Shown: one piece after another, positions 5,803 to 12,959 of the stretch
Position numbering within the stretch: the first letter of the stretch is position 1
How the letters are laid out: every line of letters begins with the position of its first letter
Origin: an uncultured Clostridia bacterium
GTDB taxonomy: Bacteria > Bacillota > Clostridia > Christensenellales > Pumilibacteraceae
Assembly: GCA_947385185.1 (NCBI GenBank)
Contig: CANDJX010000029.1
Location: 1-14,974, forward strand
Reading direction: 5' to 3'
Length of the DNA: 14,974 bases
Notes under the pieces: model-generated
Databases searched by the model: none
Told to the model about the DNA's origin: nothing
Seen by the model: the letters and a program-made list of their open reading frames with translations, nothing else
Made by a program: the position numbers and the translations under genes

Positions 5803-7234
5803 GGAACGTGCTGACGAAATATTGAATCTCATGTCAACAAAGTCGCTCTACGCAAAGAGCGACTTTTCTTCATGCGGCGTAAGCGGCACCGCTCTCGCGT
5901 CCGTGGATCTGACGGACAGCGAGGGATTGCGGGATATGCTGCGCGCGCTCAAAACCGCAGACGTCGGCGAGCTCGATTACGACTCGCTCATGAACAAAGT
6001 GCTCGTCAATTTCGAGCACAAATTCATCGACGACGGAACGGAAGCGGTGCAGGGACTTATGGGCGGCGACGCGCTCGTATTCCTCGACAAGCTCGACGGG
6101 TGCGTGCTCGTCAACGTGCGCAAGTACGAAACGCGGTCTATAGCCGAACCTCCGACGTCGGGCGTGACCAAGGGTCCGCGCGAAGGCTTCATAGAAAACA
6201 TGAAAACCAACTTGTCGATGATCGAGCGCAAACTACGCACTACTCAGTTGAAGATCGAACATATGACGATCGGCAGGCGCACGAGCACCGACGTGGCGAT
6301 AGTGAGCATAGACGGCGTCGCCGATCCGGCGGTGATCGAAAAAGTAAAGAAGCGCCTGAAAGCGATAGATATAGACGGCGTGCTCGATACGCATTATCTC
6401 CAGTCTTATCTCGAGCCTCGTCCTTATTCGATTTTCAATCAGATAGGAACGTGCGAAAAACCCGACATAGCGGCGTCCAAACTGCTCGAGGGCAGAGTCG
6501 CCGTTCTTTGCGACGGTTCGCCTATGGTACTGACGCTCCCGTTCGTTTTCTTCGAGGACGTTCAGTCGTCCGAGGATTATTACGAACGCTCGACTTTCGC
6601 GTCGTTTCTTCGCGTCGTCCGGATGATCTCGCTTATAATAGGCATATTCCTTCCCGGGTTTTACGTTTCTCTCGAGATATACCATTTTTCGGTATTGCCG
6701 CTGCAGTTGCTTCTGACCGTCATGAACGCTACGAAAGGCGTGCCGTTTCCGCCGCTCGCCGAAGTGCTGTTCGTTATATTCCTGTTCGAAATCATACGCG
6801 AAGCGGGCATACGCATGCCGCAGTCCATGGGGCTTGCAATGAGCGTCGTAGGCGCGCTCGTGCTCGGCGAAACAGCGGTCAAAGCGGGCATGATCGGTTC
6901 TCCCGCCGTCATGATAGTCGCGCTTTCGTCCATTTCGTCGTATACCGCGCCGAACGCGGCGGGTTCGTCGGCTTTGCTCCGCGTGCTTTTTACCATCGTA
7001 GGCGGACTGCTCGGGTTATACGGATTGCTCGTTTTCGGAATGATCCTTCTGATCTATCTCGCGGGTATCAACGGTTACGGCGCGCCGTATCTCGCTCCGT
7101 TCGCGCCGAACGTCGCCGAGGACAGAAAGGACGGGCTGCTTAAAACCCCCGTCGTGGATATAATGCGCCGTCCGAAGAGCATTCCGAACGTCAATCCGGT
7201 CAGACAGAAAAGGAGTGAAATAAACAATGGATAA
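5801..7234 (+). CDS. gerKA: Ger(x)A-family spore germination receptor subunit A
   Basis: Up to 477 residues, close to the size of B. subtilis GerAA. GerA-type proteins are the A subunit of the nutrient germinant receptor in the spore inner membrane. A soluble N-terminal domain (to about residue 265) carries family segments such as TRSIAEPPTS (111-120) and KGPREGF (124-130); a membrane domain follows, with helices at roughly 272-295, 298-310, 322-334, 345-365, 366-380 and 392-420. SEDYYER (257-263), VPFPPLAE (314-321) and REAGIRMP (333-340) are typical signatures. Which receptor (GerA, GerB or GerK type) cannot be told, so the symbol is nominal. The start is uncertain: GTG 5801 and ATG 5831 lack a ribosome binding site, while ATG 5936 has GAGGGA (5921-5926) but would cut off residues that still look homologous. 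It overlaps gerKB by 8 bases. Confidence 0.88.
   Translation: MERADEILNLMSTKSLYAKSDFSSCGVSGTALASVDLTDSEGLRDMLRALKTADVGELDYDSLMNKVLVNFEHKFIDDGTEAVQGLMGGDALVFLDKLDGCVLVNVRKYETRSIAEPPTSGVTKGPREGFIENMKTNLSMIERKLRTTQLKIEHMTIGRRTSTDVAIVSIDGVADPAVIEKVKKRLKAIDIDGVLDTHYLQSYLEPRPYSIFNQIGTCEKPDIAASKLLEGRVAVLCDGSPMVLTLPFVFFEDVQSSEDYYERSTFASFLRVVRMISLIIGIFLPGFYVSLEIYHFSVLPLQLLLTVMNATKGVPFPPLAEVLFVIFLFEIIREAGIRMPQSMGLAMSVVGALVLGETAVKAGMIGSPAVMIVALSSISSYTAPNAAGSSALLRVLFTIVGGLLGLYGLLVFGMILLIYLAGINGYGAPYLAPFAPNVAEDRKDGLLKTPVVDIMRRPKSIPNVNPVRQKRSEINNG
5839..5870 (+). terminator. Terminator-shaped hairpin at the 5' end of gerKA
   Basis: AAAGTCGCTC (5839-5848) pairs perfectly with GAGCGACTTT (5857-5866) around an 8-base loop, and TCTT follows, so the T-rich stretch is TTTTCTT. 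It has the form of an intrinsic terminator for readthrough from mrp, yet it lies within the reading frame assigned to gerKA. It could act as an attenuator of the ger operon or mark that the true gerKA start is further downstream. Confidence 0.6.
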
Positions 7235-8339
7235 AGTTACGTTCCGACAAATCATGTGCCTGACGTTTCTCGTCGCGATAGCGATGAAGATGTTCATGCT
7301 GCCCGTGCTTATGATGCGCGTGAGCGGGCGCGACAGTTTTATTTCGCTGATAATAATGCTGTCGATAGACTTCGTGTTTCTTTTTATCGTGTGCCTGACG
7401 CTTCATCTGTCAGGCGAGAAAAATATTTTCGAGCTTTTAAGCTCGGCGTTCGGAGTTATCGCGGCAAAAATAATCCTGATCGCAGTCGGATTATTCTACG
7501 GCATAAAGCTGTTTATGATCCTCATAGACGTGCGCGTGTTCTTTTCGACGTCCGTGTTCTCGTCCACGATGTCGCCCGTACACCTGATCCCGCTTGTTCT
7601 TTTAATGGCGTATTTCGCGTTCAAACCGCTGTGCGCTTCGGGCAGGCTTTCTGAGATCATAACGCCGATCGTCGTGGTAAGTATGATATTGCTTTGCTGT
7701 ATGACGCTTCCCGAGGTGGATTTTTCGTATCTCTTTCCGCTCGGTGCGGAGGGAGGCGAACGCATAATGACTTCATGTTACAGTTTTACGCTGTGGTTCG
7801 GCGATTTTTCGATACTGCTCGTGCTTACGGGAAAGACCGTGAATACGGGTAAGAAAGTATATTTCGCGCTTATTCCCGCGATTATAGGCTTCGTATTTCT
7901 CGTAGTGTTTTCGACGACTTTATTCGCGTCTTACGGCGACATGACCGAAGTTCTGACTTACGGTCACAATATAAGCAACATGACGCAGTACGGCGCGGGC
8001 AGTTTCAAATTCGGTCGGATCAACATGGTCATATATACGATGTGGCTGTCCGCCGTATTGTTGTCCGCGGGGCTCATGACTACGTTCATGTCGCACGCCG
8101 TCGATTATACTTTCGGGCGCAAGGCGGGGAAGCTCCTGACCGCGGTCTGTCTTGCCGTTATATTCTTTTGCTCGCTCGTGTTCAACGAACTTAACCGCGT
8201 TATAGAACTTATGACGGCGTACTTCTGGCTTCCGTCGATAATCGTTCAATACGCGTTGCCGCTTGTCACAGTCGCGGCTGTAATCGTAAATAAATTCAAG
8301 GAGAAGCGGACTTATGATAAAGCTCGACAGAAAGCATAA
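7227..8339 (+). CDS. gerKB: Ger(x)B-family germination receptor subunit B (permease-like)
   Basis: A 370-residue, very hydrophobic protein with about ten membrane segments (first near 10-30, last near 330-355), matching endospore germination permeases of the GerAB/APC-like fold. In the receptor this subunit is thought to bind the nutrient germinant in the spore inner membrane. The length is normal for the family. The charged ends (MDKVTFRQ and KFKEKRTYDKARQKA) suggest cytoplasmic termini. ATG 7227 follows AAAAGGAG (about 7208-7215) inside the end of gerKA, an 8-base overlap, and it overlaps gerKC by 26 bases, so the three are translationally coupled. Family assignment rests on order, size and topology more than on sharp motifs. 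The ligand cannot be predicted. Confidence 0.87.
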   Translation: MDKVTFRQIMCLTFLVAIAMKMFMLPVLMMRVSGRDSFISLIIMLSIDFVFLFIVCLTLHLSGEKNIFELLSSAFGVIAAKIILIAVGLFYGIKLFMILIDVRVFFSTSVFSSTMSPVHLIPLVLLMAYFAFKPLCASGRLSEIITPIVVVSMILLCCMTLPEVDFSYLFPLGAEGGERIMTSCYSFTLWFGDFSILLVLTGKTVNTGKKVYFALIPAIIGFVFLVVFSTTLFASYGDMTEVLTYGHNISNMTQYGAGSFKFGRINMVIYTMWLSAVLLSAGLMTTFMSHAVDYTFGRKAGKLLTAVCLAVIFFCSLVFNELNRVIELMTAYFWLPSIIVQYALPLVTVAAVIVNKFKEKRTYDKARQKA

Positions 8340-9498
8340 AAACAGTTTACTCGTATTGTTTTTCACCGCGATGTTTATTCTGATCGCATTGACTCCGCTC
8401 GTACCCGGCAACGAGATCGAAACGCGGCTTATGGTGAATTGCGTCGGCTTCGACGTGGATAACGAAAGCGGCATGATTTCCGTGGCGGCGGAAACGATAA
8501 GCGGCGGCGAAAACGAGTTTATTCACGGCAGCGGCAAAGCGTTCAGCGACGCGCTCCTGAACCTGAACGAGCGTTACGGGCGGAAAATCGAACTCGGGCA
8601 TTGCGGGCTCATCGTGCTCGGCAAGGATGTAACGACGCCGCAGGCGACCGCCATTCTTATAAATATCCTGTCCGACGGTATGATAAACACGGGCTGTTCG
8701 GTCGTAAGCGCGGACGTAACGGCAAGCGAATTCATGCAGTCCGCCGTGCTTCTTACGAAATCGACGGGCGGCGGAGTAAGCGATTACGTTTCGTATGCGG
8801 ACGCTTACGAATCGGTCACGATCCCGTCCGTTCTCGAAATAATGCAGGCGTTGAGTTCGAAGTCGGGCGCCGCCGTGATGCCTATAGTCGGTTTTGACGA
8901 AAAGCCGTCCGAAAACGTCAAAGGCGGCGGTTCGGGCGGCGGCGCGGGCGACTCTACCGAACAGTCGGCGTCGCAGAACGATTCCGCTTCCAAAGTGACC
9001 GAAATAAAACCGTCCGTGACGGCGCGCGTATTCGGAAAAGAATCTTACGAACTCAGCGAGGAAGATTCGCGGGGGCTTATATGGATAACGTCGAGAACGA
9101 AAGGCGGGCTCGCCGATGCGGAAATGGATTTCGACGGCAAACATTTCATTCTTTCGTCCGTAGTCGAAGACAAAAAGGAGGGAATAAAAGCGGAGTTTTC
9201 GGATAAGCCTGTCATTACGTTTTCCATCGAAGCCCGGCTTAAATTCACGCAGCGGTACGAACTGCTCGATAAAGTGGAAAAAGGCTACAGCATTGAAGAA
9301 GTGCTCGACAACGTGAACGTCGCCTATGAAAAACGGATAACAGAAGATATAAAAAGAGTAGCGGACAGTGCGATTAAAGACGATTTTCTCGGACTTCGCA
9401 CGCGGCTGTACCGCGCCGATCCGAAGAAGTACAGGGAGTGGTCGGGCGATCTGGCGGAAGCGGAATACCGTTTCGATATAAAAGTACGCGTAACCTGA
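8314..9498 (+). CDS. gerKC: Ger(x)C-family germination receptor subunit C, lacking a lipobox cysteine
   Basis: A 394-residue protein in the third position of the ger operon. GerC proteins are normally lipoproteins on the outer face of the spore inner membrane. Here residues 11-31 form one hydrophobic segment ending PLVPGNEIETRLMVNCVGFDVD. In typical family members the position before EI is occupied by a Cys-Trp-Asp start; here there is no cysteine, so lipidation is unlikely and the helix probably anchors the protein. The family fold follows: GHCGLIVLGKDV (95-106) in domain 1, LPS/IPS-type segment IPSVLEIMQAL (170-180), then a Gly/Ser-rich linker (199-228) and a C-terminal domain with EEVLDNVN (328-335), followed by ADPKKYREW (368-376). 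ATG 8314 follows AAGGAGAAG (8298-8306) inside the end of gerKB. No terminator separates it from spoIIE. Confidence 0.88.
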   Translation: MIKLDRKHKNSLLVLFFTAMFILIALTPLVPGNEIETRLMVNCVGFDVDNESGMISVAAETISGGENEFIHGSGKAFSDALLNLNERYGRKIELGHCGLIVLGKDVTTPQATAILINILSDGMINTGCSVVSADVTASEFMQSAVLLTKSTGGGVSDYVSYADAYESVTIPSVLEIMQALSSKSGAAVMPIVGFDEKPSENVKGGGSGGGAGDSTEQSASQNDSASKVTEIKPSVTARVFGKESYELSEEDSRGLIWITSRTKGGLADAEMDFDGKHFILSSVVEDKKEGIKAEFSDKPVITFSIEARLKFTQRYELLDKVEKGYSIEEVLDNVNVAYEKRITEDIKRVADSAIKDDFLGLRTRLYRADPKKYREWSGDLAEAEYRFDIKVRVT

Positions 9499-9526
9499 TA
9501 AATCGGCAAAATTCGTCCGCGTCGTA

Positions 9527-11761
9527 ATGTTATTCTTATCGTTGATGAACAGTAAGAAACTAATCAAAACGATAATAGTGCATATGCTGACGCTCGCGTT
9601 TCTCGTCGTCGCGTGCAACGCATCCGTGTTGGAGACAAAGCCGTTCGGCTTCGCCGTACATCTGGCTGTGCTTATCGGCGGCGGATCTCCGCTTGCGTCG
9701 CTATATTTCGTGGCGGCGGCGGTGCTGACGGGAATGTCGGTGCCGTCGCTTGCCGTGAGTGCCGCACTCGGCGCGCTCGGAGTCGTGACCGACATGGCGG
9801 TGCGGTTTCTGCCCGCGGTCAAGCGCAAAAAGTTATGGCGCACGGTCGCGGATATAGTCCTCCAATCGACCGTGTACGGCGTGCTTATGTGGCTGTTCGG
9901 CGGCGTGCGGCTGATCGTCATACTTTCCGTATCGATAGGCGCGGCGGCGGGTGCTTTGATCTCGTTTGCCGCTCCGCTTCTCGCAAGCGGGAATTTCGTG
10001 CGACCGAACGCGTTCGAAACGGCGGGGCTCGCCGCGTTTTGCGTAGTGTTTTTTGCGGGGCTCGAGCCTGTACATATAATTGAATATCCGGTGTCGAGGC
10101 TCGTGTTCGCGCTGTTCGTGCTTATGACGTGCAATTGTCGCGGCGGAAAGGGCGCGCTTGTCGGCGGACTGCTTGCGGGGATAGGCGGAGCGTTGCCGGG
10201 CGCGGACGCGTCGGTATTCGTAGTGTGCTGTCTTTCCGCTTTTGCGGCGTCGGCATTTGCGGGCGGGTTCAGAGCTTTGCCCGCGCTTGCGCTTCCGCTC
10301 GGTCTTACCGCGGCGAGCTGTTTTTTCTCGTACGATACGACGGAGATGCTCTGGAATCTTGCCGCCGCAGGAACGGGATCGGCAATATATATCTGTCTGC
10401 CGAAAAAAGCCGTGGACGGCATACGCGCGTTTTTCAAGCCGTCCGAAAAGCTCCTGCCCGAAGTCGCGGCGGCGGGTATGGGCAGGAAGCTGCCCGAGCG
10501 ATTACTCCGCACTTCCGAAGCGCTCGGCGAAATGAGTCGGCTGCTGTCCGAAGATTCGGGCGACGGCAATACGGGTCTGATAGTTTCCGCGGTCGCCGAC
10601 GCGCTGCTCGGCGTATGCCGGACGTGCGATAAGCGCCCGACCTGCGAGATCGCCGAAGATATGCCGCGGCTTGCCGCCGATTACGTGAACGGCGGCGGAA
10701 GTCTGAAAAACAGCGTGCTCGCCATGCCTTGCGTGTTCGGCGGCAGACTTCTCCGGGTCGCGGGCGACAGCGCGGACGAAATGAAAACGGTTGCCGCAAA
10801 CGGCGAAGCCGAAGGACGGAGTTCGTCGAGTTATGCCCGACGGCTCGATTCGCTTCGCAGACTTCTCGTGCGTTTGTCGAAAAGCGTCGCGGAAGATTAC
10901 CGTTACGACCCCGACCTGTCCGAAAAGCTCGTCCGCGATCTGTCCGAGCTCGGCGTTCCGTGCGGCGGCGGGCTTATAACGAAAGAACTGTGCGGCGTTG
11001 CGATCGTTCCGAGAGATACCGAAAAGAGCGAGATAGAACGCGCCGCGCGCCGCGTCGTCGGCAGGATCAGAGTAGACCGCACGGACGACATAGCTCCGGG
11101 TTGGACGGCGGCTGCGTTTTCGCCCGAGGGCGCGCTCGACGTCGTGTATGCGGTGGCGCAGACGCCCAGGCAGGGCAATACCGCGACGGGCGATTCGTAC
11201 TCGGCGACGTCGGACGGCAACCGCGCGCTTCTGTCGCTTTGCGACGGCAGCGGGACGGGAAGGGGCGCTGCGCGGCTGTCGCAGGCAACGCTCTCGCTTA
11301 TAGAGAGTCATTACCGCGCCGGCTTCGACGCAGAGGACGGCATATCGTCCGTCAATTCGTTTCTTGCGTCGCGCGCCGGCGAGGAGTTTTCTGCGCTCGA
11401 CGTCGTTTCCGTCGATCTGACTACGGGTGACGCGGACATCATTAAAGCGGGCAGTCCGTCCACGTTTCTGCTCCGCGGCGACGGAATGACGAGGATAGAC
11501 GGGTCGGCGCTTCCTGTGGGCGCGCTCGAAACCGCGTCGTATGCGCTCGCGAAAAAACGCCTGCGCCCCGGCGACGTGATAGTGCTCGTGACCGACGGCG
11601 TGTCCGACGCTCTGCCCGATCTTCCCGAAACGATAGCCGCGCAGTCGCGACTGAACGTCAGACGCATGGCGGACGGCATACTCGCGGCGGCGGTGAAGGG
11701 CGGAGTGCGCGACGATATGTCCGTGCTTGCGGCAAGAATAATCGAGCGCGGAAACGGTTGA
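9527..11761 (+). CDS. spoIIE: Stage II sporulation protein E, serine phosphatase
   Basis: A 744-residue membrane phosphatase. SpoIIE dephosphorylates the anti-anti-sigma factor SpoIIAA at the asymmetric septum, which frees sigma-F in the forespore. About ten hydrophobic segments span residues 12-295, as in B. subtilis SpoIIE, though the total is shorter than that protein. A central region has a cysteine group, CRTCDKRPTC (364-373). The C-terminal PP2C domain (about 530-744) shows GDSYS (555-559), CDGSGTGRGA (572-581; Asp573 as metal ligand), ALDVVSVDL (623-631), TDGVSDAL (689-696) and RDDMSVL (728-734). The usual SDGMG motif reads CDGSG here. It begins 28 bases after gerKC with no clear ribosome binding site or promoter; ATG 9527 or 9545 are the only nearby starts, since an in-frame stop lies at 9491. 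The position next to a ger operon is unusual for a gene classically driven by Spo0A and sigma-A. Confidence 0.93.
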   Translation: MLFLSLMNSKKLIKTIIVHMLTLAFLVVACNASVLETKPFGFAVHLAVLIGGGSPLASLYFVAAAVLTGMSVPSLAVSAALGALGVVTDMAVRFLPAVKRKKLWRTVADIVLQSTVYGVLMWLFGGVRLIVILSVSIGAAAGALISFAAPLLASGNFVRPNAFETAGLAAFCVVFFAGLEPVHIIEYPVSRLVFALFVLMTCNCRGGKGALVGGLLAGIGGALPGADASVFVVCCLSAFAASAFAGGFRALPALALPLGLTAASCFFSYDTTEMLWNLAAAGTGSAIYICLPKKAVDGIRAFFKPSEKLLPEVAAAGMGRKLPERLLRTSEALGEMSRLLSEDSGDGNTGLIVSAVADALLGVCRTCDKRPTCEIAEDMPRLAADYVNGGGSLKNSVLAMPCVFGGRLLRVAGDSADEMKTVAANGEAEGRSSSSYARRLDSLRRLLVRLSKSVAEDYRYDPDLSEKLVRDLSELGVPCGGGLITKELCGVAIVPRDTEKSEIERAARRVVGRIRVDRTDDIAPGWTAAAFSPEGALDVVYAVAQTPRQGNTATGDSYSATSDGNRALLSLCDGSGTGRGAARLSQATLSLIESHYRAGFDAEDGISSVNSFLASRAGEEFSALDVVSVDLTTGDADIIKAGSPSTFLLRGDGMTRIDGSALPVGALETASYALAKKRLRPGDVIVLVTDGVSDALPDLPETIAAQSRLNVRRMADGILAAAVKGGVRDDMSVLAARIIERGNG

Positions 11762-11786
11762 TTTTCGCGCGCGTTAGTGGTATAAT
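11758..11786 (+). promoter_or_regulatory. Sigma-A-type promoter of the phosphatase-trmL operon
   Basis: TTGATT (11758-11763) overlaps the spoIIE stop codon, and TATAAT (11781-11786) follows after 17 bases. Transcription should start near 11793. The leader is about 19 bases and holds a short direct repeat, GTCATTA at 11797-11803 and 11806-11812. This promoter shows that the reading frame upstream of 11812 is not coding. Confidence 0.8.
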
Positions 11787-11811
11787 CCGTAATGAGGTCA
11801 TTAAAGTCATT

Positions 11812-12360
11812 ATGGTAAGACTGCTTATAATAAGACACGCGAAAACCGAATGGAACAAGATCGGCAGAATACAGGGAATGAGCGATATTCCGCTTACCGA
11901 AGAAAGCCGCATAGCGGCGCGCGAAGCGGCGAACGCGCTCGCGGGTTACGACATTGCGGCGGTGTACTCGTCGCCGCTCGTCCGCGCAAGGGAAACCGCC
12001 GAGCTCATTACAAACCGTCAAAGACAGATCATTACCGATTCGAGATTGATCGAACGCGATTTCGGCATACTCGAAGGTCGGACGTATGAAGAACTCGGAC
12101 TGCCCGATCATACCAAATTGTTTTACGAACTCGATAGCGACGTTTACGCCGAACCGAGCGATGAGGTTTTCGACCGCGCGCGTTCGTTCGTGCTCGATAT
12201 GCTCGAGCTATACGACGGCAAGACTGTGCTGGTCGTAAGCCACGGCGTGTGCATTTCTTTTCTGATCTACGCCGCGACGCACGATAAATGGGATAAAAAT
12301 TCTTACGACCTGAATTATATAAAGAACCTTACCGCAACGGTCGTCGAGGTGCGCTCATGA
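11812..12360 (+). CDS. Histidine phosphatase family protein (phosphoglycerate mutase-like)
   Basis: A 182-residue member of the histidine phosphatase superfamily, which uses a phospho-histidine intermediate. The N-terminal IIRHAKTEWN (6-15) carries the catalytic Arg8-His9. YSSPLVRARETA (52-63) supplies a phosphate-binding arginine, RDFGILEGRTYEE (82-94) the acidic region, and VVSHGVCISF (141-150) the second histidine, His144. The size suits small cofactor-independent phosphatases of the CobC/PhoE type. No cobalamin genes are present, so alpha-ribazole phosphatase is not supported, and the substrate is open. The start at 11812 is chosen because a promoter lies just upstream; the frame does extend back to 11758. 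The ribosome binding site (GAGG near 11794) is rather distant. The stop overlaps the trmL ATG (ATGA). Confidence 0.88.
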   Translation: MVRLLIIRHAKTEWNKIGRIQGMSDIPLTEESRIAAREAANALAGYDIAAVYSSPLVRARETAELITNRQRQIITDSRLIERDFGILEGRTYEELGLPDHTKLFYELDSDVYAEPSDEVFDRARSFVLDMLELYDGKTVLVVSHGVCISFLIYAATHDKWDKNSYDLNYIKNLTATVVEVRS

Positions 12361-12821
12361 TCTCGATCGTCCTCGTAGAACCCGAGATCCCTGCGAATAC
12401 GGGCAATATTTCGCGGACGTGCGCATGCACGGGTATGCCGCTTTTTCTTGTCGGCAAGCTCGGTTTCGAGATCACCGAATCGCGGGTAAAGCGCGCGGGT
12501 CTCGATTATTGGGACAAAGTGGACGTGCGTCGGGTGGAAACAATCGAGGAACTCTGGGACAGATACGGCAAAGAAAAGTTTTTTTATTTTACGACCAAAG
12601 CCGAAAAGCGTTTCACCGATGCGGACTATCCGCCCGACGCGTTTCTCGTGTTCGGGAAGGAAACCAAAGGTCTGCCCGAACAGCTCATAAAAGACAACTT
12701 CGACCGCGCCGTCCGTATTCCCATGCGGAGCGAACTGAGATGTCTTAACCTGTCCAACAGCGTCGCAGTAGCCGCTTACGAAGCGCTTCGCCGTCACGAC
12801 TATTTCGGATTGCTTCATTGA
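12357..12821 (+). CDS. trmL: tRNA (cytidine/uridine-34 2'-O)-methyltransferase TrmL
   Basis: A 154-residue SPOUT-class (SpoU family) methyltransferase. TrmL uses S-adenosylmethionine to methylate the ribose of the wobble nucleotide in certain leucine tRNAs, in the cytoplasm. The three knot motifs are visible: EIPANTGNISR (10-20), FGKETKGLPE (99-108) and RCLNLSNSVAVAAYEALR (128-145). Length matches the family, which consists of just the SPOUT domain. GAGGTG (12346-12351) precedes the ATG, which overlaps the stop of the phosphatase gene by four bases, so translation is coupled. A terminator follows within 15 bases. Target tRNA specificity is taken from the family and not visible here. Confidence 0.93.
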   Translation: MISIVLVEPEIPANTGNISRTCACTGMPLFLVGKLGFEITESRVKRAGLDYWDKVDVRRVETIEELWDRYGKEKFFYFTTKAEKRFTDADYPPDAFLVFGKETKGLPEQLIKDNFDRAVRIPMRSELRCLNLSNSVAVAAYEALRRHDYFGLLH

Positions 12822-12834
12822 AAATATTCCCGAG

Positions 12835-12861
12835 CGCCGCCGGATAAACGACGGCGTTTTT
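12835..12861 (+). terminator. Intrinsic terminator after trmL
   Basis: CGCCG (12835-12839) pairs with CGGCG (12852-12856), and further imperfect pairing inside (CCG with CG) is possible. TTTTT (12857-12861) follows directly. The stem is short but GC-only, and the position right after trmL supports it. Confidence 0.7.
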
Positions 12862-12887
12862 CGAACCGTCCGGTCGCCGAAAAAGCA

Positions 12888-12916
12888 TTGCAAAACGGCT
12901 CGGACTGTGTTATAAT
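12888..12916 (+). promoter_or_regulatory. Sigma-A-type promoter of the aldo/keto reductase gene
   Basis: TTGCAA (12888-12893) and TATAAT (12911-12916) are 17 bases apart. Transcription should begin near 12923, giving a leader of about 37 bases with the ribosome binding site AAAAGGAG (12944-12951). Confidence 0.8.
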
Positions 12917-12959
12917 AAACGAAAAGATCGATCGACCGGAGAGAAAAGGAGAAAAAGAT

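Noticed and set aside
9512..9518. Possible Spo0A box (reverse TTCGTCC) before spoIIE
   Set aside because: It has one mismatch to the short TGNCGAA core and no properly spaced -10, so chance occurrence is likely.
8347..10569. 740-codon open frame on the minus strand
   Set aside because: It lies opposite gerKC and spoIIE, whose proteins match known families. Its translation is rich in Arg, Ala and Ser with no recognisable motif, as expected from the antisense of GC-biased codons.
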